NCBI RefSeq assembly: GCF_024623325.1
Contig: NZ_JANJZD010000010.1
Location: 62,001 to 126,000 of the forward strand
Source of the DNA: Acetatifactor muris
GTDB lineage: Bacteria > Bacillota > Clostridia > Lachnospirales > Lachnospiraceae
DNA: 64,000 nt
Direction: 5' to 3'
Every line of letters begins with the position of its first letter. Within the stretch, counting starts at the first letter, position 1. The position numbers and the translations under genes are program-made. Shown here piece after piece: positions 23,979 through 33,007 of this stretch. The notes under the pieces are model-generated. The model was given only the letters and a program-made list of their open reading frames with translations, was not told the origin of the DNA and did not search any database.

Positions 23979-25848
23979 TCAGAATCTCCAGGAGAATGTC
24001 CAGGCTTTTCTCAAACGGCGGAAAGAGGTTTTTCTGGTAAAGCTCCGGCAGCGTATACCATGCCGCATCCAGCATCTCGTCACCATCTGCCTCCGGCTTT
24101 CCGGTAAATTCATCCGCAAAGAAAATCTGCGATGAAAGATACGGTCCGCCGGGGCTTTCGTATATCCCTATCGGTATGAGATTTAGAGGCATGATGTTGA
24201 ACTCCTCCATCGCCTCCCTCTTTGCCGCATCCTCGGTGGATTCCCCACGCTCCACCTTCCCGCCAGGCCCGCAGATGCCCTCGCTGCCGCGCCTGGATGC
24301 CGCCAGGATTTTCCCGTCATGAATAACCAGGACCGCAGCGGCTGGTAAATCGTCCGCGTCCGTTGCCGCCTCCTCTCCGGTTGCTGCAGGTTCGGATGCC
24401 GGTACCATGCCGTGATCCGGAATGTTTCCAGGCTCCATCCCCTCCCCGGTAATGTCCAGGTCATCCTCCGTGATTAGGTTCTCAATCTCAAACTCCCCCT
24501 CTGCTGCCAGGTTCTTTCTGACTTCGGAAGGGTCAATGACAGAAGAATCCATGTAGATTTGCGCTGTCTGGGCTTTCACAAGCTCCGTATCCGCTTTGGT
24601 TTTGGATATATCCGCCTGCTCTTTGTCGGACGTAGACCAAAGAGCCGCCATCTTTACCTTGTACCTGGGAATCTCCTTGAACCGTCCCTCGCGCTTGCCC
24701 TGGATAAGCATGAGGTCTATTACCGTCCGGGAGCTGCCTTTCATGTTCTCCTTCTGGATGTTCTCCACCATGTTATAATAATTCTCCATGTCATTCTCGC
24801 CAGTGGAGTTCATCCCGGCAGGAGAGCGTCCGAATAGGATTGTCTGTGGAATGTCCGTAACAGCTGACAGCATATTGCATGTAGCATCCAGGATGTCCTT
24901 CACCCCTGCCATCGTGATATTCTTGAAATCGTAGTCCTCCCCCTCGGTATCAATGGCTATGCTGTTCAGAATACCCCTTGCCATATCAATCAGCTGGAGC
25001 CTCCGGATTGCCTTATCCTCACCCTCGTCCGTTGCCAGCATATTAGAGAGGTTCTTCATCTTGTATATGGCCTGGACGCACCGCTCCAGCAGTTTCACGC
25101 CGTTTCCGTGGGATGTTACGCACTCCCGGAGAGCGCTTCTTATCTTCACATACTCTGGGATGCCCCAATACCGGTAATTGGTGTTCGTGGTCTGTTCTGG
25201 CAGGCGTCCGTTCCGGAATACCAGGCACCGTGACTGATGCACAACGAAATAGCCATATACGCTGAATACCTGGTAATACTCCGGCTCTCCAAACGGCACA
25301 TCACCATCCATGCTGTCAGCAAAATTGAAATGGTAGAGGTTCGTGTAGTCCGGCTGGACAACCGCCCTCTCGAACACTCGCAGCTCCTCGATGCTCCGGA
25401 CATCGCTCCAGTTCAGAGGCTCCTCCAGCCCCCGGCCATCATCCACCAGCATGACGATGATCGCGCCACCGTAAAGTCTGGCCCATTTTTCCGCCGTTGC
25501 AAACTTATCCTCCAGCTGTAATGAATCCATCCGGTCCTCTATATACTCCGATACGTCAGAATCCCCAAAATCAATATCATAGCCATGCTTAACAGCCTCC
25601 TCGGAAGGGCGGTCTATAATCTTCGCAAAAAGCCCATTCCCTTCATACAGCCTGGTAAGCTCCATGTCAGAGACAAAAGGCTCCTGCGTGTAGGTGTACG
25701 CGGTGGAGTTATCCTGCGCGGTTCCGTATTTATTGAGCATATTTGAGTAACCGTCCTGCCGGAACTGCTCCTGCGTACCCTCAATGATGGCCGCGCCTCT
25801 CTGTAGCTGCCGCTGCTTTTCCAGCCTGGCTTTCTGTGTATCGTCCAT
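23956..25848 (-). CDS. Portal protein (DUF1073-like) with C-terminal Nudix domain
   Basis: Residues 1 to about 440 form a DUF1073-type portal (FAKIIDRPSEEAVKHGYDI, LYGGAIIVMLVDDGRGLEEPL, SVYGYFVVHQSRCLVF, LFGRSPAGMNSTGENDMENYY). After an acidic linker (about 450-500), residues about 501-625 form a Nudix fold. The Nudix box G530-x5-E-x7-REAMEEFNI has the catalytic REAxEE glutamates but Asn instead of the usual final Gly. Portals form the packaging channel; the Nudix domain suggests phosphohydrolase activity on a nucleotide or related substrate. There is no frameshift between the two parts. Confidence 0.85.
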   Translation of the reverse strand: MDDTQKARLEKQRQLQRGAAIIEGTQEQFRQDGYSNMLNKYGTAQDNSTAYTYTQEPFVSDMELTRLYEGNGLFAKIIDRPSEEAVKHGYDIDFGDSDVSEYIEDRMDSLQLEDKFATAEKWARLYGGAIIVMLVDDGRGLEEPLNWSDVRSIEELRVFERAVVQPDYTNLYHFNFADSMDGDVPFGEPEYYQVFSVYGYFVVHQSRCLVFRNGRLPEQTTNTNYRYWGIPEYVKIRSALRECVTSHGNGVKLLERCVQAIYKMKNLSNMLATDEGEDKAIRRLQLIDMARGILNSIAIDTEGEDYDFKNITMAGVKDILDATCNMLSAVTDIPQTILFGRSPAGMNSTGENDMENYYNMVENIQKENMKGSSRTVIDLMLIQGKREGRFKEIPRYKVKMAALWSTSDKEQADISKTKADTELVKAQTAQIYMDSSVIDPSEVRKNLAAEGEFEIENLITEDDLDITGEGMEPGNIPDHGMVPASEPAATGEEAATDADDLPAAAVLVIHDGKILAASRRGSEGICGPGGKVERGESTEDAAKREAMEEFNIMPLNLIPIGIYESPGGPYLSSQIFFADEFTGKPEADGDEMLDAAWYTLPELYQKNLFPPFEKSLDILLEILNGGGPDG

Positions 25849-25866
25849 AAAGTCCTCACTTCCTTC

Positions 25867-27237
25867 CTACAATAGGTTGTCAATATTGAATGCCATCCCC
25901 AGGGTAAGCTCATTGAAAGCGGATGAACCGGCATCCACCATATCCTTGAACTTGCTTTCCGGGAATGATTCCAGCTGATTAAAATATGCTTCGTTCCATG
26001 CCCCAGCCACGACATCGAATAATCCCAGCTGCCATTGAGCTGCCATAGGCTCCGCCCTGGTCTGCTTGCTACCGGATTCCTGCTTTGTAACCACATCATA
26101 TCCTGCCAGCATCTCAATATAGCTTTGTGCCTGCTCTTTACCGGCCTGCCCCGGGTCTTGCGGTAGCCTCTGCCTCACATATCCATATTTGGCATTGTCC
26201 ACCGCCGATGTTGTCCTAACCAGTTTCCGGACATCACCAGCTTTCAGCTGCTGGTTTATCACGTCTATCACAACGAATCTTCCGTTGCTCCTCTTTGCCA
26301 TAAGAACGCCGGATGTATATGCCGCATCATCGTCCTCGTCCATATCGGTAGCCGCAAGATCCCATCCGCGTACAATGGAAACGATGTCATCAGGCACAGC
26401 ATCCAGGATTGTGCCAATCTGTACACGCTTGAAATACAGACCGGCCGCAGGCTTGATTTTCCAGTTGCCGTGAAGCAGGCGCTCCCTCTCGACCAAAGGT
26501 AAAGCCTCCAGGTTTGCCTTATACCCTGGGTCTTTCTCCATAAGGATTTTATTGTCCGCCAGGGTGCTTGCTATGAATGTGACGCTCTTAACCTTGTCGG
26601 CCTTGATGCCTTTATCCAGAAGCTCCTTCCTTGTGTCGGCCCATACCACTTCATCATCCACACGCGCCATATACCGTTTTTTTCCAGAGCGCTCCGGAAT
26701 AGGGTATCCGGTCTCCGGGTTTATCCACCAGGAAATGAACTTTGCCACCCATGAATCCGCGTCCGGGTTGCATGTGGCTCTGACGTAAGGCTTCACTCCG
26801 CAAGTGGAGCGGTTACGCGACAGCATATAAAAAAACTGGCGTTCTGAAAAATGCGTCAGCTCGTCAAACCCTATGAATGTTATCTGGGAACCCTGCCACT
26901 TCTCAACATCCGCATCCCTCCCCAGGAAATCAAAGTATATGTTAGCCTTGCTCTTGAATGACCACCGGAATTTTGGCGTCTGCACGGATTTGGCACCGGC
27001 TATGTCTCCGTACATCTCCTGGCTCTCGTCCCATATACCGCCGGATGCAAATATCTGGTTGAAATTCTTCCGGAAGATGACTGCCCTATATCCCTTAGTG
27101 TTGATGTACCGCAGCGGCTCCATGAGTATTGCATAGGTCTTTCCTCCACCGGCGGCGCCTCCGTAAATCGCTATATCCGCGCTGGTAGCCAGGAACTTCT
27201 CCTGGGGGCCTTTCTGGGGACGTATCACTTTATTCAT
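25867..27237 (-). CDS. terL: Terminase large subunit
   Basis: This 456-residue ATPase-nuclease packages DNA into the prohead. Walker A is GGAAGGGKT (residues 26-34), and a Walker B-like segment ITFIGFDELTHF follows near 120. The C-terminal RNase-H-like nuclease shows VRGWDLAATDMDEDDDAAYTSG. It overlaps the small subunit end by eight bases. The order TerS, TerL, portal is canonical. Confidence 0.93.
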   Translation of the reverse strand: MNKVIRPQKGPQEKFLATSADIAIYGGAAGGGKTYAILMEPLRYINTKGYRAVIFRKNFNQIFASGGIWDESQEMYGDIAGAKSVQTPKFRWSFKSKANIYFDFLGRDADVEKWQGSQITFIGFDELTHFSERQFFYMLSRNRSTCGVKPYVRATCNPDADSWVAKFISWWINPETGYPIPERSGKKRYMARVDDEVVWADTRKELLDKGIKADKVKSVTFIASTLADNKILMEKDPGYKANLEALPLVERERLLHGNWKIKPAAGLYFKRVQIGTILDAVPDDIVSIVRGWDLAATDMDEDDDAAYTSGVLMAKRSNGRFVVIDVINQQLKAGDVRKLVRTTSAVDNAKYGYVRQRLPQDPGQAGKEQAQSYIEMLAGYDVVTKQESGSKQTRAEPMAAQWQLGLFDVVAGAWNEAYFNQLESFPESKFKDMVDAGSSAFNELTLGMAFNIDNLL

Positions 27238-27712
27238 CCTCGTCAGCCTCCTTCTCCGGCATATAGACCTCCACCCTGGTCTGCTCCTCCTCGTCTATCG
27301 CGTTATCGCTTGCAGACACGCTCCGGTTCAGCCTCTCCAGCTCGGTAGCAATCTTGATATACTCCTTGATGTCCCTCGGCGTCATGTCCTCAACTTTCAG
27401 CTTCTCCAACGCCTCCAGTGCCTTTTTCTGCATCTGAACAGCAATCTTGGTGTGGCGCTTCGTCATGTCCTTTAGGTCCTTGACTGCCTCCGCGTGTGCC
27501 TGGCGCTCCATCTCATTGTCATAAGCCCTCACCCTTTCGTCCCATCCGTACTTAGACTTCCAGCGTGAAATGAGCTGTCTACTCTTAGACAACCGCTCGC
27601 AGACTTCATGGTTAGACCTCTTTAGACCTAAATCCCGGTAGATTGCAAACGCCTCAAATGCCTGCTCGGTTTCCCCCTTCTGGCGTTCCCACGGCTTTTC
27701 GGTTTTGGACAC
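27230..27712 (-). CDS. terS: Terminase small subunit
   Basis: This 160-residue protein starts at GTG 27712 (VSKTEKPWERQKGE), chosen because AAGGAGG lies 8 bases upstream. It has an N-terminal helix-turn-helix-like part (NHEVCERLSKSRQLISRWKSKYGWDERV), central helices for oligomerisation (EMERQAHAEAVKDLKDMTKRHT) and an acidic end. It recognises the packaging site and regulates TerL. Confidence 0.85.
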   Translation of the reverse strand: MSKTEKPWERQKGETEQAFEAFAIYRDLGLKRSNHEVCERLSKSRQLISRWKSKYGWDERVRAYDNEMERQAHAEAVKDLKDMTKRHTKIAVQMQKKALEALEKLKVEDMTPRDIKEYIKIATELERLNRSVSASDNAIDEEEQTRVEVYMPEKEADEDE

Positions 27713-27750
27713 TTCGCCCACCTCCTTCGCTCCGCGGTACTACTTCCGGG

Positions 27751-28470
27751 TTATTTTATGGCAATCCATCCACAGAAATTAAGGCATCTCCAGAACATAT
27801 CCACAACCTTAAACCCTGCATTGTGCAGCATCTCCACATTCCATCCAGGCTTCAGCGGAGACAGCACGTTTTCCAGGCTCTTCCGCTTTTCCACTATCTT
27901 CTCAATCGTGTAGCCGTTCCGGCGCTTCATCTCATAGTACAAATCCACCAGAAGGTCATCCGCCCCTCCGTCCGCCACTACCTTCTCTACAAAGACAAGC
28001 GCCCCTCCGTACAGCATGTGGTCGTATATGTCATTCAGCATTTTCTGGCGGTACGATGTGGGCATGAACTGCATGGATAGGATGGACAGTACCAGGCTGT
28101 TTGCCAGGGGCATTTCCACTTCAAAAAAGTTACCGTTTACGCATTTCACAAAACCGGCCCCGATGCCTACCGAAAATTTACTCCTGCACTCCTCCAGCAT
28201 TGCTGCGGAGTTGTCACAGAGGAAATACTTGTTTTCGTCCGCGTGTTTCTCGTAAAAAGGCTCTATTGCAAGCCCGGTAGAGCACCCTATGTCCGTGATC
28301 CAGGTGTCGGGAGTGATGAACTTTTCTCCTATCTCATAGACCAGACTCCTCATGCTCCGGTAGTCCGGGATGCTCCGCTCCAGCATATTTGCAAAGCACC
28401 GCGCCACTTCGCTGTCAAATTCCCACTTCCCATTCGGTGACACGTTATCGACATTCCCATTACTTCCCAT
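27751..28470 (-). CDS. CmoA-like class I SAM-dependent methyltransferase
   Basis: This 239-residue Rossmann-fold protein carries motif I WITDIGCSTGLA (about 57-68), FLCDNSAAMLEECRSKF for the second strand, and LANSLVLSILSMQFM then GGALVFVEKVV. The overall pattern resembles CmoA, which makes carboxy-SAM, more than common DNA methylases; no DPPY or PC motif is present. It overlaps the ParB-methyltransferase gene by 11 bases and is followed by terminase. Possible roles are DNA or protein modification or host manipulation; none is proven by the sequence. Confidence 0.68.
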   Translation of the reverse strand: MGSNGNVDNVSPNGKWEFDSEVARCFANMLERSIPDYRSMRSLVYEIGEKFITPDTWITDIGCSTGLAIEPFYEKHADENKYFLCDNSAAMLEECRSKFSVGIGAGFVKCVNGNFFEVEMPLANSLVLSILSMQFMPTSYRQKMLNDIYDHMLYGGALVFVEKVVADGGADDLLVDLYYEMKRRNGYTIEKIVEKRKSLENVLSPLKPGWNVEMLHNAGFKVVDMFWRCLNFCGWIAIK

Positions 28471-30019
28471 AGCTCCCCTCCTTTCCCGGCAGCTTCACGC
28501 CTAACCGTTTTTCAAACACTTCCCTCGCCCGGCCCGCAAGCCCCATCGTGGAGCCGTCCGGATAAGGAAGGTCAAACTCAAAATCCAGGGCATCCGCCAG
28601 CGCGTCCACATCCAGGATAGGTTCGATTGCCTCCAGGTACCAGAATTTCTGAATGAGGTCCAGCCTCTTAACCTTCCGGAACCTCGGCGCGAATATCCCG
28701 GTCATTTCCTCCCTCGTATGCCCCTTCTGGACTTTCGGGTGCTTTGAAATATCCCCCAGGATGGTATTGGGTTCATAGTCCAGGTCAAATGTCAGCCTCG
28801 CTTCATCCTGGACGGATTTTTTCTTCGTGGCCGTGAACTGGTGCGCCTCGTTGCTCTGGCACCAGCATACCACCTGGCCCTTCGGATAGCAGAGCGCAGC
28901 CGCGATGGCCGCTATCTTCTTTCTGTCCTCCATGAACGGCACGGAATTGAAAACAGAGGATATGAATACCGATGTGTACTCCACGCCGCTCCCTACCTCC
29001 TCCAGGAACCGCTCCGCTATCTCCAGGCTCTTTTGCTTGTGTATTTCATCGCCAGTAGTGACAAAATAAGGCTCAAATGCAGAGACGTACACGCCTGCGG
29101 CCCGGAGCGTCCTGGTGTTGTTCAGCTTTCCAGCGCCGAAATCCACAATCTTATCCCCATACCGTCCGGTCCAGGCTTTTAAGACATCGCCCTCCAGCTT
29201 GAAAAAGTCCCTGCCGTTGTTGTTCGGGAATACCCCCTTGAAAAATCCGTCCCCCAGGGCGCAGTTGCCCTCCGCATCCGTCTCCCTGGTGTTGCGCTCC
29301 CTCATAAAGGAATTGTACCGGAGTACGTCCGCATATTCGGATTCCATAGAGAAGTCCATTGATAATAGGTTCAGCATCGCGGACGCGAACTCCCTCTGGG
29401 CCTCCGTCACTTCCACGCACTGGATGAACTTCTTTCCGGCCTCCGCCGCCACCTGGAGCCTGCCGATCCCGTTCACCACATCCATGTCCGGGCCGATGAC
29501 TACCGGCATAAGGCTCCCGGTCTTTTTCTCCAGCGCCTTTGCCAGGGCTTTCATGTGGGAATCGAAATCCCGGTGGTTCTTCTTTGCCAGCTGCACGGTA
29601 TCAATCCGCCTGCAAGCGTACACGCACGGATAGGATGCCTCGCTCCCAGGCTCGATGTCCGGAAGGCCCGCGCACATGCCGTCTACGTCCATGTTATAGA
29701 GGCGCTTCTTAATCTTCGTACATGTGTCCTGCTTCTGGAGGTCATTTGTTGCCCGGTTGAACAGTACGTTGAGTGCCTTTCTGCTGTTCAAATCCTCCTG
29801 GTCTACATACTGGACCGGTATCTTGTCAAAGCCCATGCGCTCCGCCACCAGATGGCGCTGATGCCCGGATAATATCTCGCCGTCCTTATCCGCATAGATA
29901 GGCAGCAAAAAGCCCAGCTTTCGCAGAGACATTTCTGTGAGTGCCAGGCGCTTTTCATCATTCTTTCTTGGATTGTATTCTGACGCCCTCACGTCGCCAA
30001 TAGGGACTAATTTAACCAT
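28460..30019 (-). CDS. ParB-like / methyltransferase-like fusion protein
   Basis: The ATG at 30019 follows GAGGAGGATACTTA, giving 519 residues. Residues 1 to about 95 are ParB-like (IGDVRASEYNPRK, then SGHQRHLVAE at 51-60). A second, degenerate ParB-like unit lies at about 150-215 (VVIGPDMDVVNGIGRLQVAAEAG). Residues about 270-519 contain a SAM-binding-type motif (KIVDFGAGKLNNTRTL, about 290-305) and CWCQSNEAHQF. Phage ParB-like domains are often fused to DNA methylases, but here the usual catalytic motif was not found. It is part of a cluster with two more ParB-like proteins and a CmoA-like enzyme. Confidence 0.72.
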   Translation of the reverse strand: MVKLVPIGDVRASEYNPRKNDEKRLALTEMSLRKLGFLLPIYADKDGEILSGHQRHLVAERMGFDKIPVQYVDQEDLNSRKALNVLFNRATNDLQKQDTCTKIKKRLYNMDVDGMCAGLPDIEPGSEASYPCVYACRRIDTVQLAKKNHRDFDSHMKALAKALEKKTGSLMPVVIGPDMDVVNGIGRLQVAAEAGKKFIQCVEVTEAQREFASAMLNLLSMDFSMESEYADVLRYNSFMRERNTRETDAEGNCALGDGFFKGVFPNNNGRDFFKLEGDVLKAWTGRYGDKIVDFGAGKLNNTRTLRAAGVYVSAFEPYFVTTGDEIHKQKSLEIAERFLEEVGSGVEYTSVFISSVFNSVPFMEDRKKIAAIAAALCYPKGQVVCWCQSNEAHQFTATKKKSVQDEARLTFDLDYEPNTILGDISKHPKVQKGHTREEMTGIFAPRFRKVKRLDLIQKFWYLEAIEPILDVDALADALDFEFDLPYPDGSTMGLAGRAREVFEKRLGVKLPGKEGSYGK

Positions 30020-30620
30020 TAAGTATCCTCCTCTTAATTTCATCAGAAATCGCCTTAGAATCGAAAATACCGGCGTCTCGGATGGTATTTAACATACCCT
30101 GGTACTCCGATATGGTGATCTTGAACTTGAAATTGCCAATCTTTACTACTGTGGTACCCTCCGGACCGGCAGGCTCCTCCGCCTCCTCCGGTTCCTCCTC
30201 CGAAAGTTCGGGCGGCTCCACATCCTCCAGCATCCGCTCCAGGTCTACCTCGCCCTCCTCAAAACCGGTAGGAAGAGAGAAAACGGCCTCGTCCTGGAGC
30301 AGGGCCGCCAGCATATCCATATCCCATTCGCCCTTTATCCTATTAAGGGCAACGCATAAAGCCTTCTCCCTGGCCTGGTCCGGCTCCTCCACCATCACGC
30401 ATTCCACGGACTCCACGCCCATATCCTTCAGCACGGATAAGCGCTGATGCCCTCCCAGGCAGCACATGTTATGGCTGTTCGCCACCAGCGGCTCCACGAA
30501 CCCAAATTCCCTTATGCTGGCCGCTATCGCCTCATACTCCCTGGAACCCTTCTCCAGTGTGATGCGCGGATTGAAAGAGCTTGCCCGGATGTCTGCTATA
30601 TTCAGAGTTTCTATCTTCAT
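30012..30620 (-). CDS. ParB-like nuclease-domain protein, copy 1 of tandem pair
   Basis: This 202-residue protein starts MKIETLNIADIRASSFNPRI and has the ParB core LGGHQRLSVLKDMG, then a helical segment ALCVALNRIKGEWDMDMLAALL. An acidic linker precedes a C-terminal strand-helix unit (FKFKITISEYQGMLNTIRDAG to EIKRRILNG). It overlaps both neighbours by a few bases. It has exactly the same length and layout as the upstream paralogue, so the pair arose by duplication. ParB-like domains bind CTP and DNA or act as nucleases; which applies here is unknown. Confidence 0.75.
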   Translation of the reverse strand: MKIETLNIADIRASSFNPRITLEKGSREYEAIAASIREFGFVEPLVANSHNMCCLGGHQRLSVLKDMGVESVECVMVEEPDQAREKALCVALNRIKGEWDMDMLAALLQDEAVFSLPTGFEEGEVDLERMLEDVEPPELSEEEPEEAEEPAGPEGTTVVKIGNFKFKITISEYQGMLNTIRDAGIFDSKAISDEIKRRILNG

Positions 30621-31225
30621 CCCATCAGCCTCCTTTTCATTTCTCCCTCTACCATCTCCTTAGAGAACCCGACCTTCTCCCGGATGTCTGCCATCATATC
30701 CTTGTACGGCCCATCCGGAATCCGGAATTTATATTCGCCCACGATGCAGGGGATTCCCTCCGTATCATCGTCCTTCTTCGCCACGCCCTCCACGTCCGGG
30801 ATGTCCTCTGCCGCTGCATCCAGCTCCCCCAGAAGCTCCGCGATGTCGTGATCGGAGAATCCGGTGGTCGTTGTGTCAATCCCTTCCGCATCCCGCAGCT
30901 CCTCCATGATGTCTGCCAGCTTTCCATAGTCCCACTCGCCGGTTATCTTGTTCATGGCGATGCAGAGAGCCATTTCCTTTTTCGGCTCCATGTCCACGAT
31001 GACAACCTCCGTCTCCTCCACGCCTTTTGCCAGCATGACATTGAGCCTCTGGTGTCCACTCACCAGGTTCCCGGTCTGCCGGTTCACAATCAGAGGAACC
31101 ACCAGCCCGAACTCGTCAATGCTTGCCTTTAGTGCCTGGTACTCAAAATCCTTTTCCGTCAGTGTTACCCTGGGATTATATACCGCCGGTACAATCTCTG
31201 CCACCCTCATTGTCTGTGTTTCCAT
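30617..31225 (-). CDS. ParB-like nuclease-domain protein, copy 2 of tandem pair
   Basis: This 202-residue paralogue of the next gene contains MRVAEIVPAVYNPRVTL, core VSGHQRLNVMLAKG, CIAMNKITGEWDYGKLADIM and C-terminal FRIPDGPYKDMMADIREKVG to EGEMKRRLMG. A GAAAGGAAGGGAAACGG leader precedes the ATG. A terminator-like hairpin lies 33 bases upstream, so expression may need read-through or antitermination from the HAD gene. Confidence 0.75.
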   Translation of the reverse strand: METQTMRVAEIVPAVYNPRVTLTEKDFEYQALKASIDEFGLVVPLIVNRQTGNLVSGHQRLNVMLAKGVEETEVVIVDMEPKKEMALCIAMNKITGEWDYGKLADIMEELRDAEGIDTTTTGFSDHDIAELLGELDAAAEDIPDVEGVAKKDDDTEGIPCIVGEYKFRIPDGPYKDMMADIREKVGFSKEMVEGEMKRRLMG

Positions 31226-31257
31226 CCGTTTCCCTTCCTTTCTTCGTTATTTGCATT

Positions 31258-31291
31258 AAAAAGCGGCACATCCCAGGAAGGAACATGCCGC
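31258..31291 (-). terminator. Terminator hairpin between HAD and ParB-like genes
   Basis: On the minus strand GCGGCA (31291-31286) pairs with TGCCGC (31268-31263) around a partly paired loop and is followed by TTTTT (31262-31258). It separates the early block from the ParB/terminase block, and no strong promoter is seen in the following 32 bases. Confidence 0.65.
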
Positions 31292-31319
31292 CTAATAATC
31301 TGTATGCAGTTATGACGCC

Positions 31320-31823
31320 TTAGTCAAATAGGGAGAGCTGCTGCATCTCCGGCTCCGCCGGTGCAACCTTTCCGTCCACCCCTACCTTCTTTATGAACTC
31401 CGAATACGGCTCTGCGTGGATGCCGTATTTCTTATACATCGCTCTGGTCTTAGGATTGCTCTCCACCGCATAGAACAGTGATCCGTCCGTGCCGTACTTA
31501 GGGAAGATGAACCTTTTGAGCGCGGATTCCTTGAACACATGCGGCTCCGCATTGATGTCATTGAAATAGACTTCCACCGGTTCCCATCCGGTCTTTTTGA
31601 GGACGTTCTGCATCGTCTGCACCCTCTGGTAGTCCGGCCTGGCCGTAATGATGATGACATAATCGCCCTTGATGGCATCTATCAAGTCCATCCGGTACTC
31701 CTCGCCCTCCATCCTCCTGGAGAACGGCCGGAGCATCCGCGTGTCCATCTGGTTTGATACCAGCGTATAATTCAAGTCTAGCAGACATATCCTTTGTCCT
31801 TGCTTTATTATCCGATTATCCAT
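31320..31823 (-). CDS. HAD-family phosphatase with C-terminal clamp-binding motif
   Basis: This 167-residue protein has HAD motif I LLDLNYTLV (D16, N18), motif II VIIITARPDY (T60) and a later Lys/Asp region FIFPKYGTDGSLFYAVESNPKTRAM. It resembles polynucleotide-kinase-type or acid-phosphatase HAD proteins. It ends QLSLFD, which matches the beta-sliding-clamp binding consensus QL(S/D)LF, so it probably acts at replication or repair sites. Asn replaces the usual second Asp of DxDxT, which may alter chemistry. Confidence 0.7.
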   Translation of the reverse strand: MDNRIIKQGQRICLLDLNYTLVSNQMDTRMLRPFSRRMEGEEYRMDLIDAIKGDYVIIITARPDYQRVQTMQNVLKKTGWEPVEVYFNDINAEPHVFKESALKRFIFPKYGTDGSLFYAVESNPKTRAMYKKYGIHAEPYSEFIKKVGVDGKVAPAEPEMQQLSLFD

Positions 31824-32640
31824 AAATCCTCTTCCTTTCGATTACATCCTCGTTCATTTCTACTGCCATATCATATAATCGGTCAACTTTACAAATCACA
31901 TGGAGATTGCATAAACCATCATCTTCCATTTCAGATTGAAGCACATCCAGATACGATTTGAAATTTACATGTGCTTTCTCCTGCACTGTCAGGTACATAT
32001 AGTGCAAAGTTTTATTCCTGTCCAGATTGCATAAATCCGATGTTTGGTCAATCAGATGATTCAGCTTTTTCATTCTCTCACTGACATCCGTCATTCCCAG
32101 GGAAAACGGATTCACTCTTATAACAGAGGACGGGCCGTCCTGTCTTCTGCCTTCCAGTGCATTCAAGCGTTCCATTACCTCCCGGTTGACCTCCAGCTGG
32201 CTCTCCATGAACCGCTTCTGCATTTTGGCCTGCTGGTCCAGGAAGTCCAAGACCTGCTGGTCTAAGTGGTCTAAGACCTCTGCCACCTTATCCGCAGCAA
32301 GCCTCTGAACCTCTTTATACTTTCTCTCCACCTGGATAAAGTACCTGCGCACCTGCTTACCTTTCTCGTTTCGCTCCAGCATGGCCATCTCTTTGGCAAT
32401 GTCCAGCTTGATGATGTGGTCTTTTCTGGCCTGTCCGGAAGGCGTCGAAATTTCGACACCTTCAAAATCCTCATTTTCCAATGCATCAATATCCTTCAAC
32501 CTGCGCTTTGCCCATTCCCGATAATTACTTTTCACTCCCAGCACTGTATGAAGCTCCGTGCCATATACAACCTTTTCACCTGTATTAGTTTCATACACCG
32601 GAACTAAATCATTCTCTATAACCTTCAATTCTTCCATCAT
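31816..32640 (-). CDS. AntA/AntB-type phage antirepressor
   Basis: Residues about 10-95 form the AntA/AntB domain (VVYGTELHTVLGVKSNYREWAKRRL then FEGVEISTPSGQARKDHIIKLDIAKEMAMLERNEKGKQVRRYFIQVE). A long helical coiled coil follows (LDHLDQQVLDFLDQQAKMQKRFMES), then a C-terminal domain of about 90 residues with no family recognised. Antirepressors bind and inactivate the lysogeny repressor. It overlaps the HAD gene by eight bases. Confidence 0.82.
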   Translation of the reverse strand: MMEELKVIENDLVPVYETNTGEKVVYGTELHTVLGVKSNYREWAKRRLKDIDALENEDFEGVEISTPSGQARKDHIIKLDIAKEMAMLERNEKGKQVRRYFIQVERKYKEVQRLAADKVAEVLDHLDQQVLDFLDQQAKMQKRFMESQLEVNREVMERLNALEGRRQDGPSSVIRVNPFSLGMTDVSERMKKLNHLIDQTSDLCNLDRNKTLHYMYLTVQEKAHVNFKSYLDVLQSEMEDDGLCNLHVICKVDRLYDMAVEMNEDVIERKRIYG

Positions 32641-32927
32641 GCGTGTCTCCTTTCCATGCCGGTCTTTCTTCCCTGCATATCACTAAATATCTGGAATGCG
32701 ATGCTGAACCCATCCTTGAAACCCTTGCGTTCCCTCTGCTCCCCATAGGTGCATACCGCACCCAGCAAATCGGTACTGGCTGCATTTTTCGCCTTGATGG
32801 CCTGCTCCAGCGTCTCTTCGTACTTATCAAATGCCGCCTGCACATCTTCCGTGTCCGGCCCTTCACATTCTTCTGCAAGATACCATTCAAAAACTTTGTC
32901 TAACCCTTTCTTCATTTCCTCTGTCAT
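32637..32927 (-). CDS. Small helical phage protein (DUF6809-like)
   Basis: The 96-residue product, MTEEMKKGLDKVFEWYLAEE then FDKYEETLEQAIKAKNAASTDLLGAVCTYGEQRERKGFKDGF, fits a small helical family common in Clostridial prophages (family name recalled, not verified). It overlaps the antirepressor start by four bases. Function is unknown. Confidence 0.6.
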   Translation of the reverse strand: MTEEMKKGLDKVFEWYLAEECEGPDTEDVQAAFDKYEETLEQAIKAKNAASTDLLGAVCTYGEQRERKGFKDGFSIAFQIFSDMQGRKTGMERRHA

Positions 32928-33007
32928 AGAAATAATCTCCTCTCAAATTGTTCTTGAAAGAAGTCCCTCGCCATGATAGAATATTTCACGGAAGGCAACT
33001 TCTCGAG

